DNA of 64,000 nt from CAVVAY01 sp963746465 (GCA_963746465.1 CAVVAY010000005.1:992001-1056000); one strand, 5' to 3'. Shown: positions 46,572 through 55,996, numbered from the stretch's first letter. The notes: a model not told the origin generated them from the letters alone. Program-made: numbers and translations.

Positions 46572-47884
46572 GCGATTTCGCGCTCGTGCAGCCGCCGGTA
46601 CACCCGGTTGCGGAGCCGGAGCACGACGGCCGCGAGCACGCCGGCCAGCAGCGACCCGGCGAGCACACCGACCTTGACGTGCTCGTCTCGTTCGGTGCCG
46701 GCGCCGAAGGCCAGCTCCCCGATCAGCAGCGACACCGTGAAGCCCACCCCGGCCAGGATCGCGAGACCCAGCACGTCGGTCCAGGTGAGGTCGGCGTCGA
46801 GCCGCGCCCGGGTGAACCGCGCCACCAGCACGGTGGCCCCCAGGATGCCGACCACCTTGCCGACGACCAGGCCGGCGATCACCCCGGTCGTCACCCGGTC
46901 CGACAGCGCGTCACCGAGTCCGGACAGGCCGCCGACCGTCACGCCGGCCGAGAAGAACGCGAACACCGGCACGGCCACGCCCGCGGACAGCGGCCGCCAG
47001 CGGTGCTCGAAGTGCTCGGCCAGCCCGGGGCCGGCATCGGGGCCACCGGCCTCAGCCGTGCGGACGACGGGGACCGCGAACGCGAGCAGGACCCCGGCAA
47101 CCGTGGCATGCACCCCGCAGGCGTGGACGAGTCCCCAGGTCGCCAAGGCCGGCGGCAGCAGCAGCCACCATGCGCGCACCCGGCGCTGGACCAGCACGGT
47201 GAACGCCGCGAGCGGCAGCAGCGCGCTCGCGAGCAGGGCCACGTCGAGCGAATCGGTGTAGAACACCGCGATGATCGTGATCGCGAGCAGGTCGTCGACC
47301 ACCGCCAGGGTCAGCAGGAACGTCCGCAGGGCCGACGGGAGATGGCTGCTGATGACGGCGAGCACGGCAAGCGCGAACGCGATGTCGGTCGCGGTCGGCA
47401 CCGCCCAGCCCCGCAGCGCATCGTCGCCGGCACCGAGGTTGACCGCGACGTAGACCAGGGCGGGGGCGATCATCCCGCCGACAGCGGCGGCGACCGGCAG
47501 CACAGCCCGGCGAGGGTCGCGCAGGTCGCCCGCGACCAGCTCGCGCTTGAGCTCGAGGCCCGCGACGAAGAAGAAGATGGCGAGCAGCCCGTCGGCCGCC
47601 CACCGGCCGAGCGAGAGGTCGAGGTGCCAGCCGGCCGGGCCGACGACGGTGTCGCGCAGGTCGGCGTACGACGAGGACCCCGGCCAGTTCGCCCACACCA
47701 GCGCGACCACGCTGGCGACCAGAAGCAGGGCCCCGCCCACCGTCTCCTGCCGCAGGATGTCGCCGATCCGGCGCGCCTCGGACCCCGAGCCCCGGCTGAA
47801 CAGGGCAGGGAAGCGGCCTGACGTGGGGGACAAGGTGGCCTCCGGGGTCGCGGGCAGGACTGCCGACCAGACTTCCCGGCGCAC
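46568..47884 (-). CDS. nhaA: Na+/H+ antiporter NhaA
   Basis: 438 aa, about twelve membrane helices. Family motifs: FFFVAGLELKRELVAGDL, PTATDIAFALAVLAVI (Asp in the crossed helix) and VVDDLLAITIIAVFY (the Asp pair that binds Na+/H+). The N-terminal 40 residues are polar and not conserved, so a start a little downstream is possible. Exchanges two protons for one sodium. Divergent from the MFS gene with a 108-base gap. Confidence 0.93.
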   Translation of the reverse strand: MRREVWSAVLPATPEATLSPTSGRFPALFSRGSGSEARRIGDILRQETVGGALLLVASVVALVWANWPGSSSYADLRDTVVGPAGWHLDLSLGRWAADGLLAIFFFVAGLELKRELVAGDLRDPRRAVLPVAAAVGGMIAPALVYVAVNLGAGDDALRGWAVPTATDIAFALAVLAVISSHLPSALRTFLLTLAVVDDLLAITIIAVFYTDSLDVALLASALLPLAAFTVLVQRRVRAWWLLLPPALATWGLVHACGVHATVAGVLLAFAVPVVRTAEAGGPDAGPGLAEHFEHRWRPLSAGVAVPVFAFFSAGVTVGGLSGLGDALSDRVTTGVIAGLVVGKVVGILGATVLVARFTRARLDADLTWTDVLGLAILAGVGFTVSLLIGELAFGAGTERDEHVKVGVLAGSLLAGVLAAVVLRLRNRVYRRLHEREIA

Positions 47885-47992
47885 CGTGACCCAGGCTATC
47901 CGTCGCCTTCGTCGCTTCCGCTGCCGGGGAGTAGGCGGCGGAAGTTCGGGTAACGACCGTCGTGACGCACGTCACACGGAGGTGGCCCGGCC

Positions 47993-49394
47993 ATGACGTC
48001 CTTCCTCTCTCGCGAGCGCACCGTCGCCGCACCCGGCTACCACCGCTGGCTCTTCCCGCCTGCCGCACTGGCGGTGCACCTGAGCATCGGCCAGGTCTAT
48101 GCCTTCAGCGTCTTCAAGGCGCCGCTCGTCGAGCACTTCGACTCCAGCCTGACGGCCGTCGGGATCATCTTCAGCATCGCGATCGTCATGCTCGGTCTGT
48201 CGGCGGCGCTGCTGGGCACCTGGGTGGAGCGCAGCGGTCCGCGCAAGGCGATGCTGGCGGCGGCGCTCTGCTGGTCGGTCGGCTTTCTCGTCGGGGCGCT
48301 CGGCGTCGCGACAGACCAGCTCTGGCTGGTCTACGTCGGGTACGGCTTCATCGGCGGCATCGGGCTCGGCATCGGCTACATCTCGCCGGTGTCCACTCTG
48401 ATCAAGTGGTTCCCGGACCGGCCCGGGCTGGCCACCGGGCTCGCCATCATGGGCTTCGGCGGCGGAGCGCTGATCGCGTCGCCCCTGTCGACCAGGCTGC
48501 TGGAGACCTACGGCGGCAGCGGCAGCGACGGCATCGCCGCCAGCTTCGTGACCCTCGGCCTGATCTACCTGGTCGTGATGACGCTCGGCGCGCTCACAGC
48601 CCGCGTCCCGGCGCCCGACTGGGCGCCCGAGGGCTGGATCCGCTCCCACCGAGCACGCCGGGATGCGCACCACCGGCAACGTCACCGCCGCCAACGCGAT
48701 CCGCACCCGCTCGTTCTGGCTGCTCTGGGTGGTGCTGTTCTGCAACGTCACTGCCGGCATCGGCATCCTCGAGCAGGCCTCCCCGATGATCCAGGACTTC
48801 TTCGGGTCGGTCGACGCCGAGGCGGCCGCGGGCTACGTCGGCCTGCTGTCGCTGGCCAACATGTCCGGCCGGTTCATCTGGTCGTCCACCTCCGACCTGG
48901 TCGGACGTAAGCGGATGTACCTGGGCTACCTCGGCATCGGGGCAGCGTGCTACCTCGTCGTCGCCCTGGCGGGCACGTCCTCGATCGTGCTGTTCGTCGC
49001 CTTGACTGCCGTCATCATCAGCTTCTACGGCGGCGGCTTCGCCACCGTGCCGGCCTACCTCAAGGACCTCTTCGGTGGCCTCGAGGTCGGCGCCATCCAC
49101 GGCCGGCTGCTGACGGCCTGGTCCGCCGCCGGCGTCGCCGGGCCGCTGATCGTCAACGCCATCGCCGACAACCGGCTTGCCGCGGGCGCCGAGGGAGCCG
49201 ACCTCTACCGGACCTCGCTGCTCATCATGGTCGGCGTGCTCGTGGTCGGGTTCATCGCCAACCTGGGCATCCGCGCGGTCGACGAGCGGTACCACGAGCC
49301 GGAGACCGCCGGCCGGACGGACGGCACAGGCACCGAGCCGCAGGACGAGCGCTCTCTCGACCTGCGCACGGACCGCGAAGGAGTCCGCCGATGA
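47993..49394 (+). pseudogene. OFA family MFS transporter (oxalate/formate antiporter-like), +1 frameshift as read
   Basis: About 467 aa if repaired. Twelve helices in two halves. HLSIGQVYAFSVFKAPL, WVERSGPRKAMLAAALCW (the loop motif) and GLGIGYISPVSTLIKWFPDR are OFA signatures. An extra base near 48638 (GGCTGG-A-TCC) moves to SAPTEHAGMRTTGNVTA and the second half, whose ATG at 48663 could otherwise be miscalled as a gene start. GGAGG lies about 11 bases before ATG 47993. It precedes a tiny partner peptide and the molybdopterin genes; a carboxylate substrate is likely. Confidence 0.83.
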
Positions 49395-49528
49395 CCACCT
49401 CGACGACGACGACGCACCGCGACCGGGTTGCCGCGCCGCTGGCCGTGCTGCTCTGGGTCCTCGTGCTCGCCGGCCTGGCCTACGGGGTCTTCTCCACGCT
49501 GGACAAGGTCGTGGCGCTGTTCGGCTGA
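49391..49528 (+). CDS. MFS transporter small subunit-like peptide
   Basis: 45 aa with one membrane helix (AAPLAVLLWVLVLAGLAYGVF) after a Thr-rich N-terminus and ending FSTLDKVVALFG. ATG overlaps the MFS stop (ATGA). Similar tiny proteins are found beside OFA-type transporters and annotated as MFS small subunits; role unproven. Easily missed because of its size. Confidence 0.78.
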   Translation: MTTSTTTTHRDRVAAPLAVLLWVLVLAGLAYGVFSTLDKVVALFG

Positions 49529-49559
49529 CCAGCCTCGTCGCGGGTTCCCGGCACCGACG

Positions 49560-49565
49560 TACGAT
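49560..49565 (+). promoter_or_regulatory. Leaderless -10 box of the MobA-MoaD gene
   Basis: TACGAT, seven bases before GTG 49573; no Shine-Dalgarno. It starts the molybdopterin operon. Confidence 0.45.
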
Positions 49566-49572
49566 CGGCTGC

Positions 49573-50427
49573 GTGAGAGCGGCCGGGGTGGTGCTCGCGG
49601 GCGGCCGGTCCTCCCGGATGGGAGCGCCGAAGGCATCCCTGGAGTGGCACGGCTCGACGTTGTTGCGCCGCACCTGCGGGGTGCTGCGACGCGCGGCGCT
49701 GGAGCCGGTCGTGGTGGTGCGCGCGCCGGGCCAGGTGCTGCCCGCGCTGCCGGCCGACGTGGAGGTCGTCGACGACCCTCGGGAGGGACTCGGGCCGTTG
49801 CAGGGGATCGCCGTCGGGCTCGCGTCGCTGGAAGACCGTGCCGACATCGCGTTCGTCTGCTCCACCGACCTGCCGTTCCTGCACGCCGAGCTCGTCCGTC
49901 GGGTGCTGCGGCCGTTCACCGAGCCCGGTGGGGCCGCGCTCGACGTGGTGCTCCCGCTCGCTCGGGGCTTCCCCCAGCCGCTGGCCGCGGCGTACCGGAC
50001 CCGGCTGGCCCCGAAGGTCGCGGCACTGGTCGCCGCCGACCGGCTGCGCCCCGCGTTCGTCTTCGAGGACGCCGAGGTGCTGCGGCTGGAGGACGATGCG
50101 CTGCTCGCGGACCCGGCGCTGCGCGCAGCCGACCCGGCCCTGGAATCGGTCGTCAACGTGAACGACCCGGCCGACTACGAGGCCGCCCGGGCCCGACCAG
50201 AGCCGACGGTGACCGTCGAGTGCTTCGGCGTGCTGGCGTCGCGCAGCGGTCGGGGGCCGCGCAGCGTGCACGCCGGCACGGTGGGAGCTGCCGCCCGGGC
50301 GGTCGACGTCACGCTGGACCGCCATGTGCTCGCCGCGGTCAACGGCGACCAGACCAGCCGCGACGCCAACCTGCCGCTGCTTCCCGGCGACACCGTGGCG
50401 TTCCTCTCCGCGGACGCCGGCGGATGA
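49573..50427 (+). CDS. MobA-like nucleotidyltransferase fused to MoaD-like ubiquitin-fold domain
   Basis: 284 aa. Residues 1 to about 200: molybdenum cofactor guanylyl/cytidylyltransferase type (VVLAGGRSSRMGAPKASLEW, STDLPFLHAELV, VVNVNDPADY). Residues about 210-284: MoaD/ThiS fold (TVTVECFGVLASRSG, TLDRHVLAAVNGDQ) ending in the C-terminal Ala-Gly-Gly that in MoaD is activated to a thiocarboxylate. One protein thus joins sulfur donation for molybdopterin and its nucleotide addition. Stop overlaps the oxidoreductase start by ATGA. The order of fusion keeps the free Gly-Gly tail, so the MoaD part can function. Confidence 0.88.
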   Translation: MRAAGVVLAGGRSSRMGAPKASLEWHGSTLLRRTCGVLRRAALEPVVVVRAPGQVLPALPADVEVVDDPREGLGPLQGIAVGLASLEDRADIAFVCSTDLPFLHAELVRRVLRPFTEPGGAALDVVLPLARGFPQPLAAAYRTRLAPKVAALVAADRLRPAFVFEDAEVLRLEDDALLADPALRAADPALESVVNVNDPADYEAARARPEPTVTVECFGVLASRSGRGPRSVHAGTVGAAARAVDVTLDRHVLAAVNGDQTSRDANLPLLPGDTVAFLSADAGG

Positions 50428-52238
50428 CCACGGCCGGCGGCTACTTCGGCCGGGTCCTCGTCGTCGACGTCACCGACGGAAGCTCTCGGGTGGTTGAGCT
50501 CTCCGAGCAGGTGCTCCGTGAGCACGTCGGCGGCGCCGGGCTCGGCGTCCGGCTGCTCACCGACCTGGCGCCCAGCGGCGTCGACCCGCTCGCGCCAGAG
50601 GCTCCGCTCGCGTTCGTCTTCTCGCCACTGGTCGGAACGCCGCTGACCACGAGCGCCAAGTTCGCGGTCGTCGCCAAGTCGCCGCTGACCGGATTCCTGA
50701 CCGACGCCCTCGCGTCCAGCCACTTCGCCATCGCCGGCAAGCTCACCGGTCACGACGCGATCGTCGTCACCGGTCGCGCGGCCCGGCCCAGCGTGCTGCT
50801 CGTCGACGGCGAGGGCATCCGGCTCGAACCGGCCGACCTCGAGGTCGGCCGGTCCGCCGCCGACACCGAGTCCTCGGTGCGCGAGCGTTTCGGCAAGGCT
50901 TGGCGGGTCGCGGCGATCGGCCCCGGGGGGGAGCGCGGCATCCGCTACGCAACCCTCTCGCACGACGGCCGGCACGCCGGCCGCGGCGGGCTGGGTGCGG
51001 TGCTCGGCGCCAAGAACGTCAAGGCCGTCGCGGTCCGCGCCGGCCGGAAGGTGGCCCCGGCCGACCCGCGCGGAGTAGTCGCCGCCGCCAAGGACCTGCG
51101 GGCCCGGTCGTTCGGCGCGGCCACCGCGAAGTACCGCGAGCTCGGCACTCTCGCCAACCTGCTGGCCTTCAACGCGCTGTCGACCCTGCCGACCCGCAAC
51201 TTCCAGGCGGCGACCTTCGAGTCGGCACCGGCACTGGCGGCCGAGGAGCTGGCCGGGCTGCGCAGCGTCGCGCGCAACAGCTGCGCGTCCTGCAGCATCG
51301 GCTGCGAGCACATCTACCGCGGCCGCGGGGGCAGCCAGCTGCGGGTGGAGTACGAGAACGTCTTCGCCCTCGGTCCGATGTGCGGGGTCTCCGACGCCGA
51401 CGACGTGCTTGCCGCCAGCGCCCGGTGCGACGAGCTGGGCATCGACACCATCTCTGCGGGCGGCACGATCGCCTGGGCGATGGAGTGCGTCGAGCGCGGG
51501 CTGATCGACGCACCGTGGCTCCGGTTCGGCGACGGCGCCGCCCTGCTGCGCGCCCTCGAGGAGATCGGCACCGGCACCGGGCTCGGTCCACTGCTCGCGG
51601 AAGGCTCCCGGAGAGCCGCAGAGCAGGTCGGGCGGGGTTCCGCCGACTTCGCGCCGCACGTCAAGGGCCTGGAGCTGCCCGGGTACGAGCCGCGGACCCT
51701 GCACGCGATGGCTCTTGGCCTCGCCGTCAACGCGCGCGGTGCCGACCACAACAGGTCCGGCGCGTACGAGGCCGACCTGGGCGGCGACCTGGACAGGCTG
51801 GACGGCGGCGCCGCGCACGTCGCCGCGGCGATCGAGACCGAGGACCGGGCGGCCGTGATGGACTCGCTGATCCTGTGCAAGTTCCTGCGCGGTGTCTTCA
51901 CCGAGCCGACCGAGGACAACCCGACGGGGGAGCCGTGGGCCGAGTGGGCGCGGCTGCTCGCCCTGGTCACCGGCTGGGACGTCGACGCCGACGAGCTGCG
52001 CGCCACGGCCCGCCGGATCGTGCTGGCCAAGCGCGCCTACAACCTGCGGGAGGGCTGGCGACCCGAGGACGACTGGTTGCCGCCCCGGCTGCTCTCCGAG
52101 ACCCTGCCGATGGGCTCCGGACGCACCGCGCGGCTGACGCCGGACCGGCTGCGCGCCATGGTCGACGGCTACTGGGCGGCGCGCGGCCTGGACGCGCACG
52201 GCCGGCCGCGCACCGGGGTACGGGCGGGGGACCGATGA
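50424..52238 (+). CDS. Aldehyde:ferredoxin oxidoreductase (AOR family, W/Mo-bis-pterin)
   Basis: 604 aa, full length. The N-terminal domain (GYFGRVLVVDVTDGSSRVVEL, HVGGAGLGVRLL) binds the two pterins; the [4Fe-4S] ligands are in CASCSIGCEH (C-x2-C-x3-C) with a fourth Cys in SLILCKFLRG. AOR enzymes oxidise aldehydes to acids, or the reverse with low-potential ferredoxin, and usually use tungsten. Rare in aerobic actinobacteria. It lies between the cofactor genes for its own maturation. No AorB-type ferredoxin is adjacent, so its electron partner must be elsewhere. Confidence 0.93.
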   Translation: MTTAGGYFGRVLVVDVTDGSSRVVELSEQVLREHVGGAGLGVRLLTDLAPSGVDPLAPEAPLAFVFSPLVGTPLTTSAKFAVVAKSPLTGFLTDALASSHFAIAGKLTGHDAIVVTGRAARPSVLLVDGEGIRLEPADLEVGRSAADTESSVRERFGKAWRVAAIGPGGERGIRYATLSHDGRHAGRGGLGAVLGAKNVKAVAVRAGRKVAPADPRGVVAAAKDLRARSFGAATAKYRELGTLANLLAFNALSTLPTRNFQAATFESAPALAAEELAGLRSVARNSCASCSIGCEHIYRGRGGSQLRVEYENVFALGPMCGVSDADDVLAASARCDELGIDTISAGGTIAWAMECVERGLIDAPWLRFGDGAALLRALEEIGTGTGLGPLLAEGSRRAAEQVGRGSADFAPHVKGLELPGYEPRTLHAMALGLAVNARGADHNRSGAYEADLGGDLDRLDGGAAHVAAAIETEDRAAVMDSLILCKFLRGVFTEPTEDNPTGEPWAEWARLLALVTGWDVDADELRATARRIVLAKRAYNLREGWRPEDDWLPPRLLSETLPMGSGRTARLTPDRLRAMVDGYWAARGLDAHGRPRTGVRAGDR

Positions 52239-53488
52239 CCGCGCCGGCCGGGCACGGCCGGGAGTTCTTTCGCACGGTCACCGTGGACGCCGCCCTGCGG
52301 CTGCTCGCCGAACCGCACCGGACACCGGTCGAGACAGTCCCGCTGGCGGCCGCGCTGGGCCGGACCCCGGCCGCGGCGGTCCGCGCCGTCGCCTCGCTGC
52401 CGGGCTTCGCGCGGTCGACGGTCGACGGCTTCGCGGTGCAGGCCGCGGACACCTTCGGTGCTTCCGAAGGCTTGCCGGCCTACCTCGACGTCACCGGCGC
52501 GGTGGCCATGGGCCGGCCGGCAGAGGTCGTCGTCAAGCCGGGCAGCGCCGTCGCGATGCCTACCGGGGGAGTGCTGCCGGACGGCGCCGACGCGGTCGTG
52601 ATGGTCGAGCACACCCAGGAGACGATGCCGGGGTCGGTCGAGGTGGTCCGGCCGGTGGCCCCCGGCGACGGCACCGTCCGGGCCGACGAGGACGTCGCGG
52701 CCGGCTCAGAGATCGCCCCGGCCGGCCGGCCGCTGCGGGCGCAGGACCTCGGGATGCTGGCCGCCTCCGGGGTCGTCGAGGTCCGTGTGCACCGGAGGCC
52801 GCGGGTCGGCATCGTCTCGACCGGCGACGAGGTGGTGCCGCCGGAGACCGTGGAGTTGTCGCCCGGCCAGGTGCGCGACGCCACCGCCTCGGCACTGGCC
52901 GGGCTGGTCCTCGACGCTGGCGGCGAGCCGGTGCAGCTCGGCGTGGTGGCCGACGACGCGTCCGTCCTGGAGTCGGTGCTGCGCGATGCGATCGGGACCT
53001 GCGACCTGGTGGTCGTGTCCGCCGGATCCTCGGTCGGGGCGCGAGACGAGACCGCGGGGGTGGTGGCCAGGCTCGGTGCGCCCGGCATCCTCTGCCACGG
53101 CCTGGCGGTGCGGCCCGGGAAGCCGACCCTGCTCGCGGACTGCGGCGGCGTCCCGGTGGTGGGGCTGCCAGGCAACCCACTCTCGGCGCTGGTGGTGTTC
53201 CGGCTCGTCGGTGTCCCGCTGGTTCGCCGGGTCGGCGGCACCACCGTGCCCCCGCCGGAGCCGCGGGTGCGCGCGGTGCTGGAGCGGCAGGTCCCGTCGC
53301 AGGCCGGCCGGCTGGACGTCGTGCAGGTGTCCGTCACCGGCGGACCGGACGGCGTGGTGGCCGTGCCGCTGTTCGGCGCCTCCGCGTTGCTCTCCGTGCT
53401 GACAGCTGCCGACGGCTACGTCGTCGTACCGGACGACGCGACAGGTCTGCCGGCCGGCGCCGTCATCGACGTCACCCTCTACCGATGA
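52235..53488 (+). CDS. moeA: Molybdopterin molybdenumtransferase MoeA (copy 1)
   Basis: 417 aa. Inserts molybdate or tungstate into adenylylated molybdopterin. ARSTVDGFAVQAADTFGASE, MPTGGVLPDGADAVVMVEHT, GIVSTGDEVVPPE and GLPGNPLSALVVF are the family motifs. ATG 52235 overlaps the oxidoreductase stop. Second MoeA follows directly; in archaea paired MoeA proteins are proposed to separate W and Mo. Confidence 0.93.
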   Translation: MTAPAGHGREFFRTVTVDAALRLLAEPHRTPVETVPLAAALGRTPAAAVRAVASLPGFARSTVDGFAVQAADTFGASEGLPAYLDVTGAVAMGRPAEVVVKPGSAVAMPTGGVLPDGADAVVMVEHTQETMPGSVEVVRPVAPGDGTVRADEDVAAGSEIAPAGRPLRAQDLGMLAASGVVEVRVHRRPRVGIVSTGDEVVPPETVELSPGQVRDATASALAGLVLDAGGEPVQLGVVADDASVLESVLRDAIGTCDLVVVSAGSSVGARDETAGVVARLGAPGILCHGLAVRPGKPTLLADCGGVPVVGLPGNPLSALVVFRLVGVPLVRRVGGTTVPPPEPRVRAVLERQVPSQAGRLDVVQVSVTGGPDGVVAVPLFGASALLSVLTAADGYVVVPDDATGLPAGAVIDVTLYR

Positions 53489-55407
53489 CCCGCAGCCCGT
53501 TCGTCCACGACGTGCCCGCGGCGGAGGCCACCGCGGCGTGGCTGCGGGCACGCGAGGAGACCGGTTGCCCGCAGCGCGTCGAGGCCGTCACGGTCGACGT
53601 GGCCGACGCACTGGGACGGGTCACCGCGGCGCCGGTCTGGGCGTTGCGCTCGTCGCCGGACTACGACGCGGCCGCGATGGACGGCATCGCGGTGCGTGCA
53701 GCAGACACCTACGGCGCGAGCGAGAGCACGCCGTCGCTACTGGCCGCCGATGCGTTCGAGGTCGTCGACACCGGCGACCCGATGCCACCGGGCACCGACG
53801 CCGTCGTGATGCGCGAGGACGTGCAGCACACCGGCACCGGGACCGACGCCAAGGCCGAGCTCCGGTCGGCGATCGCACCGTGGACCCACGTCCGGTCGAT
53901 CGGCGAGGACGTGGCGGCCACCGAGCTGCTGCTGCCGGCGGGGCACCGGCTCCGGCCGTTCGACCTCGCAGCGACCGCGGCCGCAGGGGTCACCGAGGTG
54001 GAAGTGCGCAGGGCGCCACGGGTGACCCTCGTGCCCACCGGTGACGAGATCCGGCCGGTCGGTACGCCGGTCGGGCCGGGCGAGATCCCGGACACGAACT
54101 CGCTGATGCTCGCCGGCCAGGCCAGGCTGCTCGGCGCCGAGGTCACGGTCACCCCGATCGTGCCCGACCGCCCCGAGCTGATCGGCCGGGCAGTCCGCGC
54201 GGCCGCCGCGACCAGCGACCTGGTGGTCGTGCTGGCCGGCTCCAGCGCAGGCCGGGACGACTGGACCGCACAGGTGGTCGCCGAGGCCGGCCGGCTGGCC
54301 GTGCACGGGGTGGCTGTGCGTCCCGGCCATCCCGTGGTGCTGGGTGTCGTCGACCGTACGCCGGTGCTGGGCGCTCCGGGCTATCCGGTGTCGGCAGCCC
54401 TGACCTTCGACATCTTCGCGGCGCCGCTGCTGGCAGAGCTGGAAGGCGCCGCGCCGGCCCGGCGGCCCACGACGACGGCCAGGCTGGCCCGCAAGCTCGC
54501 GTCACCCGGCGGCGCGGACGACTGGGTGCGGGTCCGGCTGGGCCGGGTGGCCGGGCAGGTGGTGGCGACCCCGCTGCCGCGCGGCGCCGGGGTCCTGACC
54601 TCGCTGGTGCGAGCGGACGGGCTCCTGGTGGTGCCGGCCGGCTTGGAGGGCCACCACGCCGGCGACGTCGTGGAGGTCGAGCTGCTCCGCGGCCTGGACG
54701 AGGTGGCCCGCACGGTCGTGGCCATCGGCTCGCACGATCTGGTGCTCGACCTGGCCGCCTCCGCACTGCGCGAGCGGGACCCGCGGCTGACGCTGGTGTC
54801 CTCGAACGTCGGCTCCCTCGGCGGGCTGGTCGCGCTGCGCGACGGCCTCTGCCACCTCGCCGGCTCGCACCTGCTCGAGCCGGGCTCCGGTGAGTACACG
54901 CTGCCCTACCTCGACCGGGTGCTCGGTGCCGGCGCCGGTGCCGTGATCCGGCTGGTGCACCGGCAGCAGGGCCTGCTGGTGGCCGCCGGCAACCCGCTGG
55001 GCCTGACCTCGGTGGAGGACCTGGTCCGGACCGGTGTGCGCTACGTCAACCGCCAGCGCGGAGCCGGGACCCGGGTGCTGCTCGACCACGAGCTGGCGCG
55101 CCGGGCGATCGAGCCGGCGGCGCTGGACGGGTACCAGCGCGAGGAGAGCACCCATCTCGCCGTGGCGGCCGCCGTGGCCTCCGGCCGGGCCGACGCGGGG
55201 CTGGGCATCCTCGCGGCGGCGCGCGCCTTCGGCCTCGGCTTCGTGCCGGTCGCCGAGGAGCCGTACGACCTGGTCACCACCGCGGAGACCCTGGAGCAGG
55301 GAGTCCTCGCACCGCTGCTCGACCTGCTGGCCGAGCCCACCTTCCTGGCCTCGGTCGATGCCCTCGGCGGCTACTCCACCCGCGAGACGGGGCGCCGGAT
55401 CCGGTAG
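53485..55407 (+). CDS. MoeA fused to C-terminal substrate-binding-like domain (copy 2)
   Basis: 640 aa. Residues 1 to about 405: MoeA (YDAAAMDGIAVRAADTYGAS, MPPGTDAVVMREDVQ, VPTGDEIRPVGTPV, GAPGYPVSAALTF). Residues about 415-630: periplasmic-binding-like fold (LTLVSSNVGSLGGLVALRDG, VNRQRGAGTRVLLDHELARR, AVAAAVASGRADAGLGILAAA), a tail shared with cytoplasmic oxyanion-sensing proteins. No signal peptide, so it works inside the cell, perhaps selecting tungstate or molybdate. The Gly in place of Pro-Gly-Asn (GAPGYP) in the last MoeA motif distinguishes it from copy 1. Confidence 0.9.
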   Translation: MTRSPFVHDVPAAEATAAWLRAREETGCPQRVEAVTVDVADALGRVTAAPVWALRSSPDYDAAAMDGIAVRAADTYGASESTPSLLAADAFEVVDTGDPMPPGTDAVVMREDVQHTGTGTDAKAELRSAIAPWTHVRSIGEDVAATELLLPAGHRLRPFDLAATAAAGVTEVEVRRAPRVTLVPTGDEIRPVGTPVGPGEIPDTNSLMLAGQARLLGAEVTVTPIVPDRPELIGRAVRAAAATSDLVVVLAGSSAGRDDWTAQVVAEAGRLAVHGVAVRPGHPVVLGVVDRTPVLGAPGYPVSAALTFDIFAAPLLAELEGAAPARRPTTTARLARKLASPGGADDWVRVRLGRVAGQVVATPLPRGAGVLTSLVRADGLLVVPAGLEGHHAGDVVEVELLRGLDEVARTVVAIGSHDLVLDLAASALRERDPRLTLVSSNVGSLGGLVALRDGLCHLAGSHLLEPGSGEYTLPYLDRVLGAGAGAVIRLVHRQQGLLVAAGNPLGLTSVEDLVRTGVRYVNRQRGAGTRVLLDHELARRAIEPAALDGYQREESTHLAVAAAVASGRADAGLGILAAARAFGLGFVPVAEEPYDLVTTAETLEQGVLAPLLDLLAEPTFLASVDALGGYSTRETGRRIR

Positions 55408-55417
55408 GAAGGTGGCC

Positions 55418-55930
55418 GTGAGCATCCCGTTCCCGGAGCCGACCGCGCCGGCCGCGTCGCGCACCGAGGTGCTGGTCGGCTACCTCGACTACTTCCGTGC
55501 CGTGCTGATCGCGAAGGTCGACGGGCTGTCGACGCACCAGCTGCGTGGCAGCGTGCTGCCCTCCGGCTGGTCACCGCTGGAGCTGGTCAAGCACCTGGCC
55601 TACGTCGAGCGGCGCTGGCTCGAGTGGGGCTTCGAAGGGGCCCAGGTCGACGACCCCTGGGGCGACCGGCGGGACGACCGGTGGTACGTCGGGCCGGACG
55701 AGGAGCCCTCGGAGGTCGTCGCCGCCCTGGCCCGCCGCGGCGAGCTCACGGCTGCGATCGCCGGCCGGCACGACCTCGAGGAGGCCGGCGCACCGGGGGA
55801 GCGGTGGGACGGCGCGCCCCCGGCCACGCTGGAGCGCTGCCTGCTGCACCTGATCCAGGAGTACGCCCGGCACGTGGGTCACCTGGACGTCGTCCGCGAG
55901 CTGCTCGACGGTCGGACCGGGGAGTCCTGA
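55418..55930 (+). CDS. DinB/DUF664 family protein
   Basis: 170 aa. Four-helix bundle of the DinB superfamily: EVLVGYLDYFRAVLIAKVDGLS, PLELVKHLAYVERRWLEWGF (first His), CLLHLIQEYARHVGHLDVVR (two further His) would bind a metal. In actinobacteria related proteins are thiol (mycothiol) S-transferases. AGGAAGG ends five bases before GTG 55418; GTG 55412 is in frame. Substrate unknown. Confidence 0.85.
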   Translation: MSIPFPEPTAPAASRTEVLVGYLDYFRAVLIAKVDGLSTHQLRGSVLPSGWSPLELVKHLAYVERRWLEWGFEGAQVDDPWGDRRDDRWYVGPDEEPSEVVAALARRGELTAAIAGRHDLEEAGAPGERWDGAPPATLERCLLHLIQEYARHVGHLDVVRELLDGRTGES

Positions 55931-55980
55931 GGGACCTCTGGTCGCCACCCGGGGGCAGCGTGGACGACACCTGGCGCGAC

Positions 55981-55986
55981 TAGGCT
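55981..55986 (+). promoter_or_regulatory. Possible -10 box of the CDP-alcohol transferase gene
   Basis: TAGGCT ten bases before ATG 55997; start near-leaderless. Confidence 0.4.
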
Positions 55987-55996
55987 CGGGTGCAGG

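Noticed and set aside
48663..49394. Second independent MFS gene starting at ATG 48663
   Set aside because: It is the second half of the transporter begun at 47993; only one base of frameshift separates them.
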